A stretch of 64,000 nucleotides of DNA from Polyodon spathula (lineage: Eukaryota; Chordata; Actinopteri; Acipenseriformes; Polyodontidae): the NCBI RefSeq assembly GCF_017654505.1, contig NC_054535.1:49746848-49810847 (forward strand), given 5' to 3'. Under the pieces are notes generated by a model that was not told where the DNA came from, ran no database searches, and saw only the letters and a list, made by a program, of their open reading frames with translations. Within the stretch, counting starts at the first letter, position 1. Each line of letters begins with the position of its first letter. Positions 35,330 to 46,757 of the stretch are shown here, piece by piece. The translations under genes were made by a program, and so were the position numbers.

Positions 35330-36449
35330 TGAAAACTTGAGCAATGTGAGGCTACAAAAGTCCCCTGTGCCACTTACTTGCTCCCTTTGTGATGTTTGCG
35401 CTTTGGCGTCTCCACTTGGCGCATTACCCAGACCCCTTTAAACGTGATTGTTTCTTTCTTTCTAATGACATTACCGGATCAAAACATGCTGTTAATTCGA
35501 CCAGAAAGCTTTACCCTTCCTAACAATGCCAGAATAATTTCTCCCGAAGTTTGTTAAGTTGACCAAAATTAGGCAAATGAATAGGGGTCTCCAGGCTACC
35601 CTCTCGCAGGTGACAGTGAATAATGCACGTTAGGACCAGCTGCATTCTTCTTTATTTCTCCCATTCTTTCCCAGCATTAATAAAATGTGGGCCAATGAAA
35701 CTATTCATTCACTTCAATAGACATTTTCTTATAGGATAATAGGCTACAAATTGAGCCTCTCCAAAGAGAATCCAGTGGTGGGTAACCCTCGTGTGCCAAA
35801 GACTGCTGGAGCCGCTGGCTTGGAGGAAGGCAAAGCTCGTGTGCCAGCCCCAATCCCACACCTGCCGAGGTCTCTAACAAATAAAGACTGTAAACAAAAA
35901 GCTTGCCATCTCTCATAAAAGATGGACGTGTCACCAAGTCGTGTGAGAAACCCTGAGAACAAACGGGGGGACTCCATCTCCAAAAGATCTCCCTTGAACT
36001 TGGCGGAACAGCCTATTAAAGGCTTACTTAATTACTTTAATGACTCTGGACAGGCCTTAAAACTCAGACAGGGCTTGGATGGAAGTTAAGATCGCTTGCT
36101 GGGATTTGTAAACAGGCGATCGTGTGAGAAACGCGAGATGGAATAAAGAAAGTTTTTTTTGTTTAGCTTTGTTTTCTTGTGCGCACTGCGCTCTGAAAGA
36201 TCAGTGCTGACTCAAAGCTCAGTTCACAGTTCCCGCCTGGGTTGTTACTATGCAAATACTATTCTAACAGTAATCACGTGTCTTTTGAAGAGCCACGTGG
36301 ATTAACAAAGCAGTTCTGCCCCCTGCTAGCGATGGCTTTAGATTTTTTACTATTTCTTTAACTGATCCTAAATGCACACATTTCCCAAAAGCCACCCTCT
36401 CTAATCCTATGGAATAATTTAGGCTATGAATGCTCTAGTGCCCTAAATG
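35330..36449 (+). promoter_or_regulatory. Repeat-poor island upstream of HELT, candidate cis-regulatory region
   Basis: About 1.1 kb directly upstream of the promoter has no microsatellite or transposon match, unlike its surroundings ((ATT)n arrays at 33.9 and 35.05 kb). It includes homeodomain-type cores near 36026-36042 (TTAATTA, TTAATGA). Two short open frames on the minus strand at 35.7-36.0 kb resemble no known protein. Regulatory role is inferred from position and lack of repeats. Confidence 0.35.
36250..36299 (+). promoter_or_regulatory. Octamer plus two CACGTG E-boxes upstream of HELT
   Basis: The POU octamer ATGCAAAT is at 36250-36257, and palindromic CACGTG E-boxes are at 36275-36280 and 36294-36299, 19 bp start to start. 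They lie about 155-205 bp upstream of the TATA-like box. HELT-family proteins bind E-boxes, so autoregulation is possible. POU/SOX input is plausible for a neural gene but is inference. Confidence 0.4.
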
Positions 36450-36454
36450 ATCGC

Positions 36455-36462
36455 TTTATAAG
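36455..36462 (+). promoter_or_regulatory. Candidate TATA box of HELT
   Basis: TTTATAAG lies 129 bp upstream of the HELT ATG, which predicts a start site near 36485-36490 and a 5'UTR of about 100 bp. No closer TATA-like motif is seen. Inferred from sequence and position only. Confidence 0.5.
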
Positions 36463-36590
36463 GAGCATCGTTCAGCTCGAGCCCATCAGACCATCTTGTC
36501 CACTTAGGGTCGTACCCACAGCTAACAGACGAACTGTTCACTATTAGCGATTTCTCCTTTTTTCCATTTATTGACTTTATTACAAAAACG

Positions 36591-38958
36591 ATGTCCTCCA
36601 AGACGAAGGAGAGCAAGGTGAAAGAGCGCAAGGTAAAGGAACACTTTTGTGTGCACTGTATTGAGAATGTGGGTATTCTTTGAAAACAGATTCTGGTAGA
36701 TTTGTGTAAAAAGATATAGCTATCTATGTAAATTACAATTGCTACAATTAGTTTATGACATACTATAAAATATTGAAAGCACAAGTAATGCCACAGTGTA
36801 AACGAACTCAGGGCAAGTTAATGTATTTTGCCCTGCTAGTGATCTGAAGATTTTATGTTGTTGTCCTTATATACTCTTCACTCAAATTGTCAAAAAAAAA
36901 AAAAAAAAATAGATTTTTGTATAAAAAATGGATAGGCTATACTATGGATGGAGTCACTGCTGTATTTGCAGGAATCTTAGGAGGTTTCGAGTTTGTGTTT
37001 CCATCATGAAATACATTGTGCTTTGGTGCAGCAACGGTGCCCGTTTCACAAGGAATGCAAGTCACAGTTGTTATTTTATTTAAATTAAAATCACGAATAA
37101 GCCGGGTAGAATACATATTTGTATATCTATTGTGACAGAACTTTAACAAGTCATTTTTATATCCCATAACAACCTGCGGTTTTACCTCATCCAGTCTGTG
37201 TACCATAACAGCTATTAACTCTATGTTTATTTTTATGATCGACTTTTGTATATTTTTTTAAAATCATGTTTTCATTTAATTTTTTAGCAGAAGGCTCCAG
37301 TTTCGCACAAGGTGATTGAGAAGAGGAGGAGAGACCGCATTAACCGGTGCCTTAATGAACTTGGCAAAACCGTACCAATGGCTCTTGCAAAGCAGGTAAC
37401 TATGGTCTACCCTACCGGTCTGTGTGCAAAAGTAATATTTCATTTTCTTCATACGCGTTTGAAATACTTAGAGAATAGTAAAACTAAACTAAACATTAAA
37501 ATACGAGAAAACAATGCTGGTTTGTGTTTAAAATTTGTTGCATTAAACGTTTGTTTAATTCTTGAACAGCTGGGTTGCCAGTGTAGGCTAGTAATATTGA
37601 GACATCTGTTACATTGGTCGCAGGTAGCATCTCCCCATCCCATCACATACTTTCCCGGTTTGCCCAGGGATTGGTTCTCATTTCAACTCAAATTTCTCCT
37701 CGTATCTTCTGTAATAAGATATAATGGTTTAATTGCAGAGCTCTGGTAAGTTGGAGAAAGCAGAGATCCTGGAGATGACAGTGCAGTATTTAAGAGCCCT
37801 TCATTCCGGTGACTTCCCCAGGGGAAGTGAAAAAGGTATGTACGAGTGCAACTTGTAAAGACGCTTGATAATACTCTCTTTCTTTGTTGTGCATTATCGT
37901 AAGTTACAGTCTGTTTTTACTATTTGATAACTAATATACATTAGCCATAAAATTAAATATTCAATTAGACAGACAGAAACAGCGATGGCCGTATTATCAG
38001 CATGATTTTAAAAGGGGACAAAATAAAGAGGTAGGTCGCAAAATTATTTTTAAAGCCTTATTAATTTAACCTCATCACTCGATTTATTTAAAGGGTCAGC
38101 AAGTGAATACACGGCTCATTTCATCTAAACCCTTTGAAAGCCGTATACTTATAGTGACCCAAATCAGCTTTAAGAAATCACTTTGCCACCTAGTTCTTGT
38201 TTTGCTCCTTTTGAAAATCATGCCGTATGTGTCGTGTCTTATGTGGCAAAAGAGGGGCATGTGGAGAGGGAGGGATAATTTTCCTCTTCAGTATGTGACT
38301 ACTTTTAAATATATTTAACCTTTTGGCCACATTCATACTCACTAAATATAAGTGCTAAGACAAACAATATTTGGTTATGTGCTGAATAATCGGTGTATTA
38401 ATGTGTTAAAATATAAAACATTTTCAGAGCATAGTTCATTTTTGAATTTACTAATTTCTTTTTTTTATCACAGGAGAGTTGTTGGCAGAGTTTGCAAACT
38501 ATTTCCACTACGGCTATCACGAATGTATGAAGAATCTAGTTCACTACCTGACCACAGTTGAGAGGATGGAGACAAAAGACACCAAGTACGCCAGGATCCT
38601 GACTTTTCTCCAGTCAAAGTCCCGTTTTGTCACGGAACCAGTGTTTGGCCCACTAGGCGCCTTGCCTGACCCCTCAGAGTTCTTGTGCCAGCTTCACTCG
38701 ACAACCGACTTCCAAAGTCACAACCTGAGTGACTCTGTTTTTCAGCAAGGACCAGGACACTTTTCATGGCACAGTTCTGCACGGACCCCAGCCAAACCTT
38801 ATTTAACAAATGCAGCTGTGCCAGTGACAACGCCTGTACAGCAATTCGGCAGCTATTTGTCGCCCGTGCAAGGACTTGACAACCATTATATAAACTTCGT
38901 TGGACACTCCCATTCAAACGCGTTCAGCCTGCAGAGTGCACAATATGCTGCCTTGTGA
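36591..38958 (+). CDS. helt: HELT, bHLH-Orange transcription repressor (4 exons, 242 aa)
   Basis: Exons are 36591-36632, 37291-37395, 37739-37835 and 38474-38958; all three introns are GT-AG, and joining the exons gives 242 codons plus TGA. Exon 1 gives a lysine-rich leader (MSSKTKESKVKERK). Exons 2-3 hold the bHLH: basic part HKVIEKRRRDRIN at about aa 20-32 and helix 2 ending TVQYLRALHS near aa 74. The basic part has Lys where Hes proteins have Pro and Hey proteins have Gly. Exon 4 holds the Orange domain (about aa 86-131, from LLAEFANYFHYGYHECMKNL). The C-terminus is Ser/Pro/Gln-rich, carries PVQGLDNHYINFVGH and ends QYAAL, with no WRPW. These are HELT (Hesl/Megane) traits. Family knowledge: nuclear E-box-binding repressor, dimerises with Hes/Hey proteins, promotes GABAergic over glutamatergic fate in midbrain. 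The start is the first ATG after the TATA-like box and has A at -3. No frame damage is seen. Confidence 0.95.
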
Positions 38959-39040
38959 ATACAGACTGGTCTAATATTTATATGATTAATTAGTTATCTG
39001 CTACTCGAAATCCCATGTGAAAAGACATGTATAACGTTTA

Positions 39041-39046
39041 AATAAA
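39041..39046 (+). terminator. HELT polyadenylation signal
   Basis: Canonical AATAAA 83 bp after the HELT stop codon gives a short 3'UTR. No other AATAAA occurs between the stop and this site. Confidence 0.7.
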
Positions 39047-39768
39047 ATACAGAAATGACATTGGCTTTTTTGTGGGTTAATATGTTTTGCTTTTTTGTTC
39101 TGTTGCTTTGGCGTCTTGTACCATACTTTCAATTTGACATAAAACCACCATGCAGCAGATATTGTGGGCAAGGCGTCCATTTCAGTAATAACTTTAGAAT
39201 AAGAACGATCAAGGACTTAGGATCACACGGAATTGTAATTCCGGTAAATCTGTTTGGAGAACAACACCACATTTGTGCATTCATGAATATGTCCAATTTG
39301 AGCATTTGTTATTATACGGGCACTGCAGATTGTCAGTATTTTTCAGCTAATACACATACACCTTTACATTCAAATGCTATAGTGGTTTGAAATTAACCTT
39401 GTCACTTATTTTAGCTCGATGAATGTGTGTATTAGATAACAGATACACTCTACACTATTTTATCAGGTTTCATTTGCATTAACTAAATTAAGTCTGCATT
39501 ACCAATGTGTAATTCGTCACCTGTAGTCTACTTGTAGCTTTACGTGTAAAACATTACAATAAACACAAAATTGTTCATTATACTGCAAATAGGAACACTT
39601 AGGATTCAAACTCCCCTCGCTACGGTAAACGCATTGCGTTTCGATTCTTTTTCGTAGCCTTTTTATCAATATTCGTTCATTTATTTATAAGTAGGACTTA
39701 AATTACATTGTTAATTAATCACATGTGTATATTGAAATATATTGCAGTGTATTTGTACATTTTTTTGT

Positions 39769-39772
<4 letters not shown>

Positions 39773-39830
<58 letters not shown>
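39773..39830. repeat. (AT)n microsatellite
   Basis: About 29 AT units, 0.8 kb downstream of HELT. Confidence 0.97.
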
Positions 39831-39833
<3 letters not shown>

Positions 39834-40435
39834 CCATCATATAAAATGCGCATTTGAGGCCAAATATCGGTTATAATATATAAATATTCTTATAAGTGTC
39901 ATAGTAACAATCTGTTATCTATACAATGGCAATCAAATGAGAATTAAATCTTAATGCAACTGATGATAAACACATTTTAGTATTTATATGTTTTACCCCT
40001 TTATAAATCTATGTGGCAAACCAACAAAGAAAATTATGGAACTAGTTACAGCCGTGTTTGCAACCATCCAGCCATGGGATACAAACACCGTTGCCAGTTT
40101 ATTTGCGGAGGTTTCTAGTTAAAAGTGTTTGGGGCGGTTTTTGTGAACGTAAGAATGTGATCACAAGTAATAAAACGAATTAGACGTTATTGTATTTATT
40201 GCACTAAAAATACTACGGGTGTTGGTAGAGGGTATTCTTCTTATGAGCCATCATTTTACGCATTTGCGGATCGGTCATAAAATAATAACATTTTATATTT
40301 TTTATTTGTCTGCCCTTATGAAAATGTGTATGTCATCCAGCTACTAAACACTCTAACATATGAATTATGATTATGTTTGTGTGAGAAGGTTTCAGATGTG
40401 GTTTCAGATGTGGTTTTGTTTATACCAATTGTCAT

Positions 40436-40518
40436 ATACCAATAGTGCGTTCTAATATACCAATAGTGCGTTCTAATATACCAATAGTGCGTTCTAATAT
40501 ACCAATAGTGCGTTCTAA
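40436..40518 (+). repeat. 21-bp minisatellite, four units
   Basis: Unit ATACCAATAGTGCGTTCTAA plus T. Three perfect copies (40436, 40457, 40478) and a fourth missing its last base. A decayed half-unit (TATACCAATTGTCAT) precedes the array, and a 12-bp doublet (TTTCAGATGTGG) lies just before that. Confidence 0.93.
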
Positions 40519-41350
40519 ACAGTGAATGTTCTTAAATAGTAACTGGACTGTGAACGAATACATTCATTTGAACTATTTTTATATATATTTTTTATTAATG
40601 CAATTTTAATATTATTTTATGGTTTATCGATCTTTATATGTGTTTTCCGTGTGACCAGTGTGACGACAGGTGTCTACGTTTGTCGTAGGCAATGTGTGTG
40701 AACGAGTAATAATACTATTTATAAGATTACAAAAAAGTAAATTCATTGCTTAGAAAAGTACCGTTTTATGTTTTTAGTAAATATATTTAGGAATATTGCA
40801 GTCTATTAAATCGTTACATTTAATTTCACATGCATATAATATGTTCAAATAATAATAATAATAATAATTATTTTTATTATTATTATTATTACAAATCAGA
40901 TGTTTTTAACCACTGATTTAGTTGCACAGTAGCAACCAATAAAATTAGGCATACCTTGATTTGCTGTTATTATCGTTGTCTCATGTGATAATAGTTCAAT
41001 TTAAGAATTACTTTCAATCTTTTGAGGAAGTGCACAGCGTCTTATTCCCAGAGCGCACCACCACCTATATTTAACTAGAATTCCAATAACAAATACAGTT
41101 AGCAAATACTTTCACTCAAAGGAAAATCAACATTAAGAGATAATCCCGCGTGTTAGGCTTAAAGGGAGTCTGACACGTTATTTACCCAGGTCACCCGACA
41201 ACTGACCTTCAATTTGTAAACTTTAACAACTTCGACAAAACAGGGAGGCAAAGCCTTGTTTGATGTAACAGTCAAACGTTATTTTAATTAATAATTTGTT
41301 GAATTAAAATGGCTTCATTCATTTATGGATTCATTTAAGGTGCAAAGGAT

Positions 41351-41395
41351 TATATAAAGACGGGTGTCACTTTCAGGGACGTATGCGTCTGGCAG
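41351..41395 (+). promoter_or_regulatory. TATA-like site followed by a splice-donor-like motif
   Basis: TATATAAAG at 41351-41359, then about 35 bp later AGA/GTGAGT near 41394-41403, matching a 5' splice site. This could be a short first exon of an unrecognised transcript. No second exon or coding potential is seen. Confidence 0.2.
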
Positions 41396-43079
41396 AGTGA
41401 GTAAAAAGTCCCTATAAAAATATATCGTTTTCGAAACGCAGTATAATTCTAAATATAAAAATGTATGCAATGTCAGATTACACAGAGCAGTGAAGTACTA
41501 CTTGTTACGTTTTTATTGCCTTAGCTACATCTCAAATTATATATCTTTCAGTGTCTAACTCCAACTTTTGTCAAGCTTGGTAATTTCCATATATTTAGGC
41601 AAAGTAGACAGACCATTCTTTATTGTAATTGGGATTAAAGTTTTAAATGCAAAGGGCCACCATAGTTTAAACTTAGGGCATTTACATAGAATTTTGAAAC
41701 TTTCACTGATCCATGACAGTCTTATCAAATGTTTATAGCTTTCCCTCTTTTAACTGTATCAGATAAATCCTTCCTTGAATCTACAATGGGACTAAAGATA
41801 AGAAAGTCTCTTTTTTTCGCCACCCCACCCCCATTTAAAATCTCTACCCAAAGTCCTAATTTAACAACTTTGGCCAAAAGTCGAACTTGCAGATAGCTTG
41901 ACTTTTCAAAAGATTAAAAATGTCTGTTCAAACCAAGAGGGAATTGATCCAATCCAGCTTGTGACTAAAATGTGTGTTCCTTCTCCCACAATACATTAAT
42001 TCATTTCTTGCTGATTCCCCTCACTCTTTCTTTAAATAAGTTGTATAGCATTAGTTTCCATGAGAGACCCAACAAAAACAGAATACTCATAGTGGTTTTT
42101 GCTGGAGGTGCCCCTTTTGTAATGGCTCTGAAAGGGGACAATCTCTGGTTCCTTGGGCTTCATCCTTGAGTGAGCAGGAATAAAAATAATCAGCCCCATG
42201 AAATCTAAGGTTCTCTGTAGAAGGAAAGAACAAAGCCAATTGCTGGTGCTCTGGATCCCAATTGCTCTCCTCGCCGGTATAAGGAGCCCTCAACCGGGAC
42301 TGCCTGTGCTCGAGGCTTCCTTAATACAGAGCTCACTTGTGCTCCCAACCGTTATTGAGCAAACAGATCAACGTGTTCCAGCCACACAGGCAAATCGCTT
42401 GGAAAACCCAAAGCTATAATGATTGTAAAGAGAACATGCAGGTGTCAGCTGCAAAATATGCATGCATTAATCTGCTCAAGAGAAACAACCCCTCCAAAAC
42501 AAAGAAAAAAAAAAGTGAGCATGAAGATACTGAAGGGATAAGACACATAAAGCAGCAAGCTGATAGCTTAATATCTGTTTGTAAATACAATTTAAAATAA
42601 CTGTTTTCGAAGCATAACTTAATATCAATCAGCACAGGAAATTACCTAGACAAATAATTATTTTGCAAAGCAGCCCTTTGACCACTTTTGGTTCAGTGCA
42701 AACTAAACATGTACAACTTATTTTAAACACAGGAAAATGTTCACTGAAATAAATAACTTTATTATGTAGCCTCATGACGTATAACCTTTTCTTTCGAGCA
42801 CTATAATTTTAATTCACAATTATTTATTGATAAGGATAGCATCATGTATAATTATTTTATTCCTAAATATCCATGCTCTGGTGTCAATAAACATGAAAGC
42901 CAGACTTTTTAATCACAATGAAGAGGCAGTGCTGAGTATCCATGTGTGCTTCATCATCCTTAGTCAATTTGTGGAGTACCGATAGTTCAGTTTTGAAAAG
43001 TATGCATTTGTGTGTGCAAGTGTAACATTTTCTTGTGTTTCACAGTTTGAGGCATTTAAATGAGGATTTTTTCCACTTA

Positions 43080-44496
43080 TCTAACTAAGATAACTGGATA
43101 AGTCTCCACCCCCTGAGTTAATATTTGGTGGAAGCACCTTTGGCAGCAATTACAGCTGTGAGTCTGTTGGGATAGGTTTCTACCAACTTTGCACACCTAG
43201 ATTTGGCAATATTTGAACATTGATCTTAACAAAACCATTCAAGCTCTGTCAAGTTCCTTGGGGAGCATTGATGGACAGCAATCTTCAAGTAATGCCACAA
43301 ATTTTCGATTGGATTTAGGTTGGGACTCTGACTGGCCACGCAAGAACATTTACATTTTGTTCCTTAACCACTCCAATATAGCTTTGGCTGTGTGCTTTGG
43401 GTCGTTGTCATGCTGAAAGTTGAACTTCCGTCCCAGTTTCAGCTTTCTTGCAGAGGGCAGCAGGTTTTCCTCATGGACCTTTCTGTACTTTGCTCCATTC
43501 ATTTTCCCTTCTATCCTGACAGGTGCCCCAGTCCCTGCTGATGAGAAACACCTCCATAACATGATGCTGCCACCATCATGCTTCACAGTAGAGTTGGTGC
43601 TCTTTGGGTGATGTGCTGTGTTGGGTTTGTGCCAAACATAACACCTTGCATTTAGGCCAAAAAGTTGCATTTTAGTTTCTTCAGACCACAAAACTTTTTG
43701 TCACATGGCTACAGAATCTCCGGAGTGTTTTTTTTTTTTGCATACATCAAACGAGATTCAAGGTGGGCTTTCTTGAGTAAAATATAGGCCAGATTTGTGG
43801 AGTGCTTGCGATATTGCTGTCACATATACACTTTGACTAGTCTTGGCCATAAAAGTCTATAGCCCCTGCAAAGTTGCCATTGGCCTCTTGGTAGCCTCTC
43901 TGATCGTCTCCTTCTTGCTCGGTCATCCAGTTTGAAGGGACGGCCTGATCTAGACAGGGTCTTGGTGGTGCCATACACCTTCCACATCTTAATAATCATC
44001 TTGACCGTGCTCCAAGGGATATTCAAGGCCTTTGATATTTTTTTATGCCCATCCCCTGACCTGTGCCTTTCAACAACTTTGTCCCGGAGTTCTTTTGAAA
44101 GCTCCTTGGTGATCATGGTTGAGTATTTGCTTTGAAATGCACTACCCAGCAGAGGGAACTTACAGGAAGTGCTAAATTTATACTGAAATCGTGTGATTCA
44201 TTACAATTTAACACTGGTCGAGGCCACTTAACTTGGTGTGTGATTTTAAAGGCGATTGGTTACACCTGAGCTAATTTAGGATTGCTATTACAAGGGGGAT
44301 GGACACTTATCCAACCAAGTTATTTCAGTTTTTATTTTTAATTACTTTTCTACAAATTTCTAGAATATTTTTTTCACTTGGAAGTTGTGGGGTAGGATGT
44401 GAAGATAAATGAAAAAAAAAACTAGTTTAATGCATTTTAATTCCATGCTATAAGGCAACAAAAGGTGGAAGGGGGTGTAGACTTTCTATAGGCATT
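43080..44496 (-). mobile_element. Tc1-like transposon (minus strand)
   Basis: Transposase pieces span the unit on the minus strand. The right end reads GGGGGTGTAGACTTTCTATAGGC at 44472-44494, matched in inverted form by the decayed left end AAGTCTCCACCCCCTGAG near 43101. An (AT)n array follows the right end. About 1.4 kb, close to a complete Tc1-like element. Confidence 0.82.
43090..44116 (-). pseudogene. Tc1-like transposase, frame-broken
   Basis: The N-terminal frame (44116 down to 43820) gives the first HTH (LRDKVVERHRSGDGHKKISK) and KTLSRSGRPFKLDD. The catalytic frame (43691-43350) starts [12 protein letters not shown], so the first catalytic Asp (SDE) is Glu, and carries HDNDPKHTA with the second Asp. 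The last part, in another frame, reads [17 protein letters not shown] with the catalytic Glu and ends AKGASTKY. At least two frame breaks plus the Asp-to-Glu change make it inactive. Confidence 0.88.
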
Positions 44497-44501
44497 GTTT
44501 T

Positions 44502-44503
44502 AG

Positions 44504-44579
<76 letters not shown>

Positions 44580-44582
44580 TAT
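44502..44582. repeat. (AT)n microsatellite
   Basis: About 40 AT units beside the right end of the Tc1-like element. Confidence 0.96.
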
Positions 44583-44894
44583 ACTGTTTCAAAAAAAACG
44601 ATATTTAAATTGGATTTCTCAAAGATTTGGGGTTACAAAAGAAATCTGACAATTCTTTTAAACTAATTAATCTTCTAGTGCCTATATAAAATCCTAAACG
44701 AATAAACATTGAACTGTTTGTTTTAAACAAATTAATTAACCAAAGCTGCTATAAAATATCAATTGTCTAAAAGCATCTTGATTACTGAATTAATTAATTA
44801 ATATGTGGTGAGACCCAACATAAACAGAAAAAAAACCTTTTCTGTTGGAGGTACAACATTGTAATGACCCTGAAAGGGGACAATAATTGAATAG

Positions 44895-45150
44895 CCTGGG
44901 TCCATCTTACATCAAGGATCTGCTTTGCTGCTACATTCCCCAACCCAACTTGCGCTCAGCTAAAAAAGATCTCCTTTTCTTGCCAAGAACTAAATTCCAA
45001 ACTATAGGAGATTGTGCCTTTTGCTCTTTGGTCCCTCGTCTCTGGAACTCCCTTCCAAGGTCTATCAGAGTCTGTGTCTATGTTTAAATCGCGCCTCAAC
45101 ACTTTATTACATTGTTGTATATATATGTATGTACATGTACGGATTTTATG
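44895..45150 (+). pseudogene. LINE (L2/Rex-like) ORF2 C-terminal fragment
   Basis: The frame 44887-45087 reads LGPSYIKDLLCCYIPQPNLR, then LFLPRTKF, CAFCSLVPRLWNSLPRSIR. This matches the C-terminal pattern of L2/Rex-type LINE proteins (Y-P-R-LRS, then APxLWNSLPxxIR, then FKxxLKTxL). After a frame change the last motif appears as MFKSRLNTLL near 45080-45110. No RT catalytic part is present. Confidence 0.7.
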
Positions 45151-45842
45151 CATTTAAAAAAAAAATGTTGTGCACTTTGGGACTTCTTTTAATGCAAAGG
45201 TTGGTCTCAACAAGCTGCAGTAGAAAGCAATGCAATGTTAGTTATCCAGTGATAAATATTTCACTATTTGGTCAATGGTCTATTTTTCACAGCAAATCCT
45301 GTTATAAAGTGACACCAATTGCAGAATTGCAAGTATTGCCTGGTACCACTTCTCAACCTTTACAGCATATTCAGGTTAACAAGAATTAAGTTTTGTGATT
45401 GTGTTTCTTTTCAACGTGCTCTAATGAGTTCAATAGATTCAATGTCGACTTTATATGTAACTCTCTAATTTACAGCTTCATGTTGTGCTCCATTTTCACC
45501 AATGGATGTACTTTTTTTGCATGCCTCCTCCAAAACTGTCTTGTAGTCTATGTGCCCATTTATGTTGTGATCAATCTTTGACATGATGTGACAAACTTTA
45601 TCTTCATCCAGAATGAGGTTGCAGAGTTTCTAGACTCTCCTTTCACTACCCTTGAAGCTGTTGGATAACAGAAAGAAAAGAAACAAAGACATTCTTATTG
45701 TGGGTAGACAAACACGTTCTCTTGTCACCAACTAACATCACCTTGGGCAGGTCACCTGGTCATCTGGTGTCTCGATCCACCTAGATGTTTATTATATTGG
45801 GTGTCCTAAGTTGTTGCAGTGGACACAGTATTAGAATACATT
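45151..45842. other. Unassigned sequence
   Basis: No known domain in the short frames at 45012-45581. Confidence 0.4.
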
Positions 45843-46572
45843 GTAGTAATAATAGAAGTAGAAGGAATATAAGAAGTAGAAGAGGAAGTATAAGATGAGG
45901 AAGTAGAAGTAGAAGCAGAAGATGAGGAAGTAGAAGAAGATGCAATAGAAGTAGAATAAGAAGGAGATTAAGTAGGATTAGAAGAGGTAGAAGGAGAGGA
46001 AGTAGAAGAATTAGAAGGTAGAATATGGTAGAATATGAGGAAGTAGAAGTAGAAAAAGTAGAAGGAGAGGAAGTAGATGAGGAAGTAGAAGTAGAAGAAG
46101 TAGAAGAGGAAGTAGAAGATGAGGAAGAAGTAGAAGAAGAGGTAGAAGAAGTAGGAGAGAAAGTAGCAGTACAAGTAGAATAATAAATAGAAGCAGAAGC
46201 AGAAGTATAAGTAGAATACAAAGTAGAAATAGAAGCAGAATAACAAGCAATAGAAGAAATAGAAGTAGAATAAGTAGAGGAAGAAGTAGAAGTAGCAGTA
46301 GAAGTAGAGGAAGAATAAGTAAAAGAAGTAAAAGTAGTAGAAGTGGAAGGAGAGAAAGAAGTAGAAGAAGTAGAAGTGGAAGTGTAAGTAGAAGAATAAG
46401 TAGAAGTAGGAGTAGCTTCATCAGTAGAAGAATAAGAAAAATAAAAGTAAATGTAGTTAAAGGTATAGTAGAGTAATAGCAAGCAAGTAGCAAGTAGAAG
46501 CAGATAAATAAACAGAAGCAGCAGTAATAACAAAAGTAAAGTTGTAATGGAAGTAGAAGTAGATATAGTAGA
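45843..46572 (+). repeat. Homopurine tract of degenerate GAAGTA/GAGGAAGTA repeats
   Basis: About 730 bp with almost only A and G, plus regular T, built from AGAAGTAGA and AGGAAGTAGA units with drifting length. The reverse strand gives long Ser/Thr/Leu/Phe frames in three phases, none a real protein. Long purine/pyrimidine asymmetry can form triplex (H-DNA) structures; here that is inference. Confidence 0.9.
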
Positions 46573-46757
46573 ATCACACCTATACTAGAATTAGAAACAG
46601 TAACCATTGCTAATGTGGTTTTCTTTTCCAAAAACCAGCATATTGACTATTTGAGGTTTTCAAGCAGTAATTAAACCTAGAGTGGTAGTTGCTAAATTTA
46701 AATGCTTATCATGCATTTGAAGATAGTGACCTGACATGTGACAACCAAATAAGGGCC

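Larger units (their letters stand above)
39047..43079. other. HELT downstream region, no gene recognised
   Basis: Contains (AT)n at 39773-39830, a 21-bp minisatellite at 40436-40518, (AAT)n/(ATT)n near 40850-40890, and a TATA-like site at 41351. The frame 39055-39390 follows the HELT poly(A) signal and has no known domain. Non-coding conserved elements are possible but cannot be judged here. Confidence 0.45.

Noticed and set aside
37312..37749. 145-codon frame starting in HELT exon 2 and reading through intron 2
   Set aside because: The GT donor at 37396 and AG acceptor at 37738 restore the bHLH sequence; the read-through part has no family similarity.
39055..39390. 111-codon frame just after HELT
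   Set aside because: Starts beyond the HELT poly(A) signal, has no promoter or domain, and is likely chance.
45781..46631. Long minus-strand frames (250 and 206 aa) rich in Ser/Thr/Leu/Phe
   Set aside because: They lie over the homopurine tract, are open in several phases at once, and reflect repeat composition.
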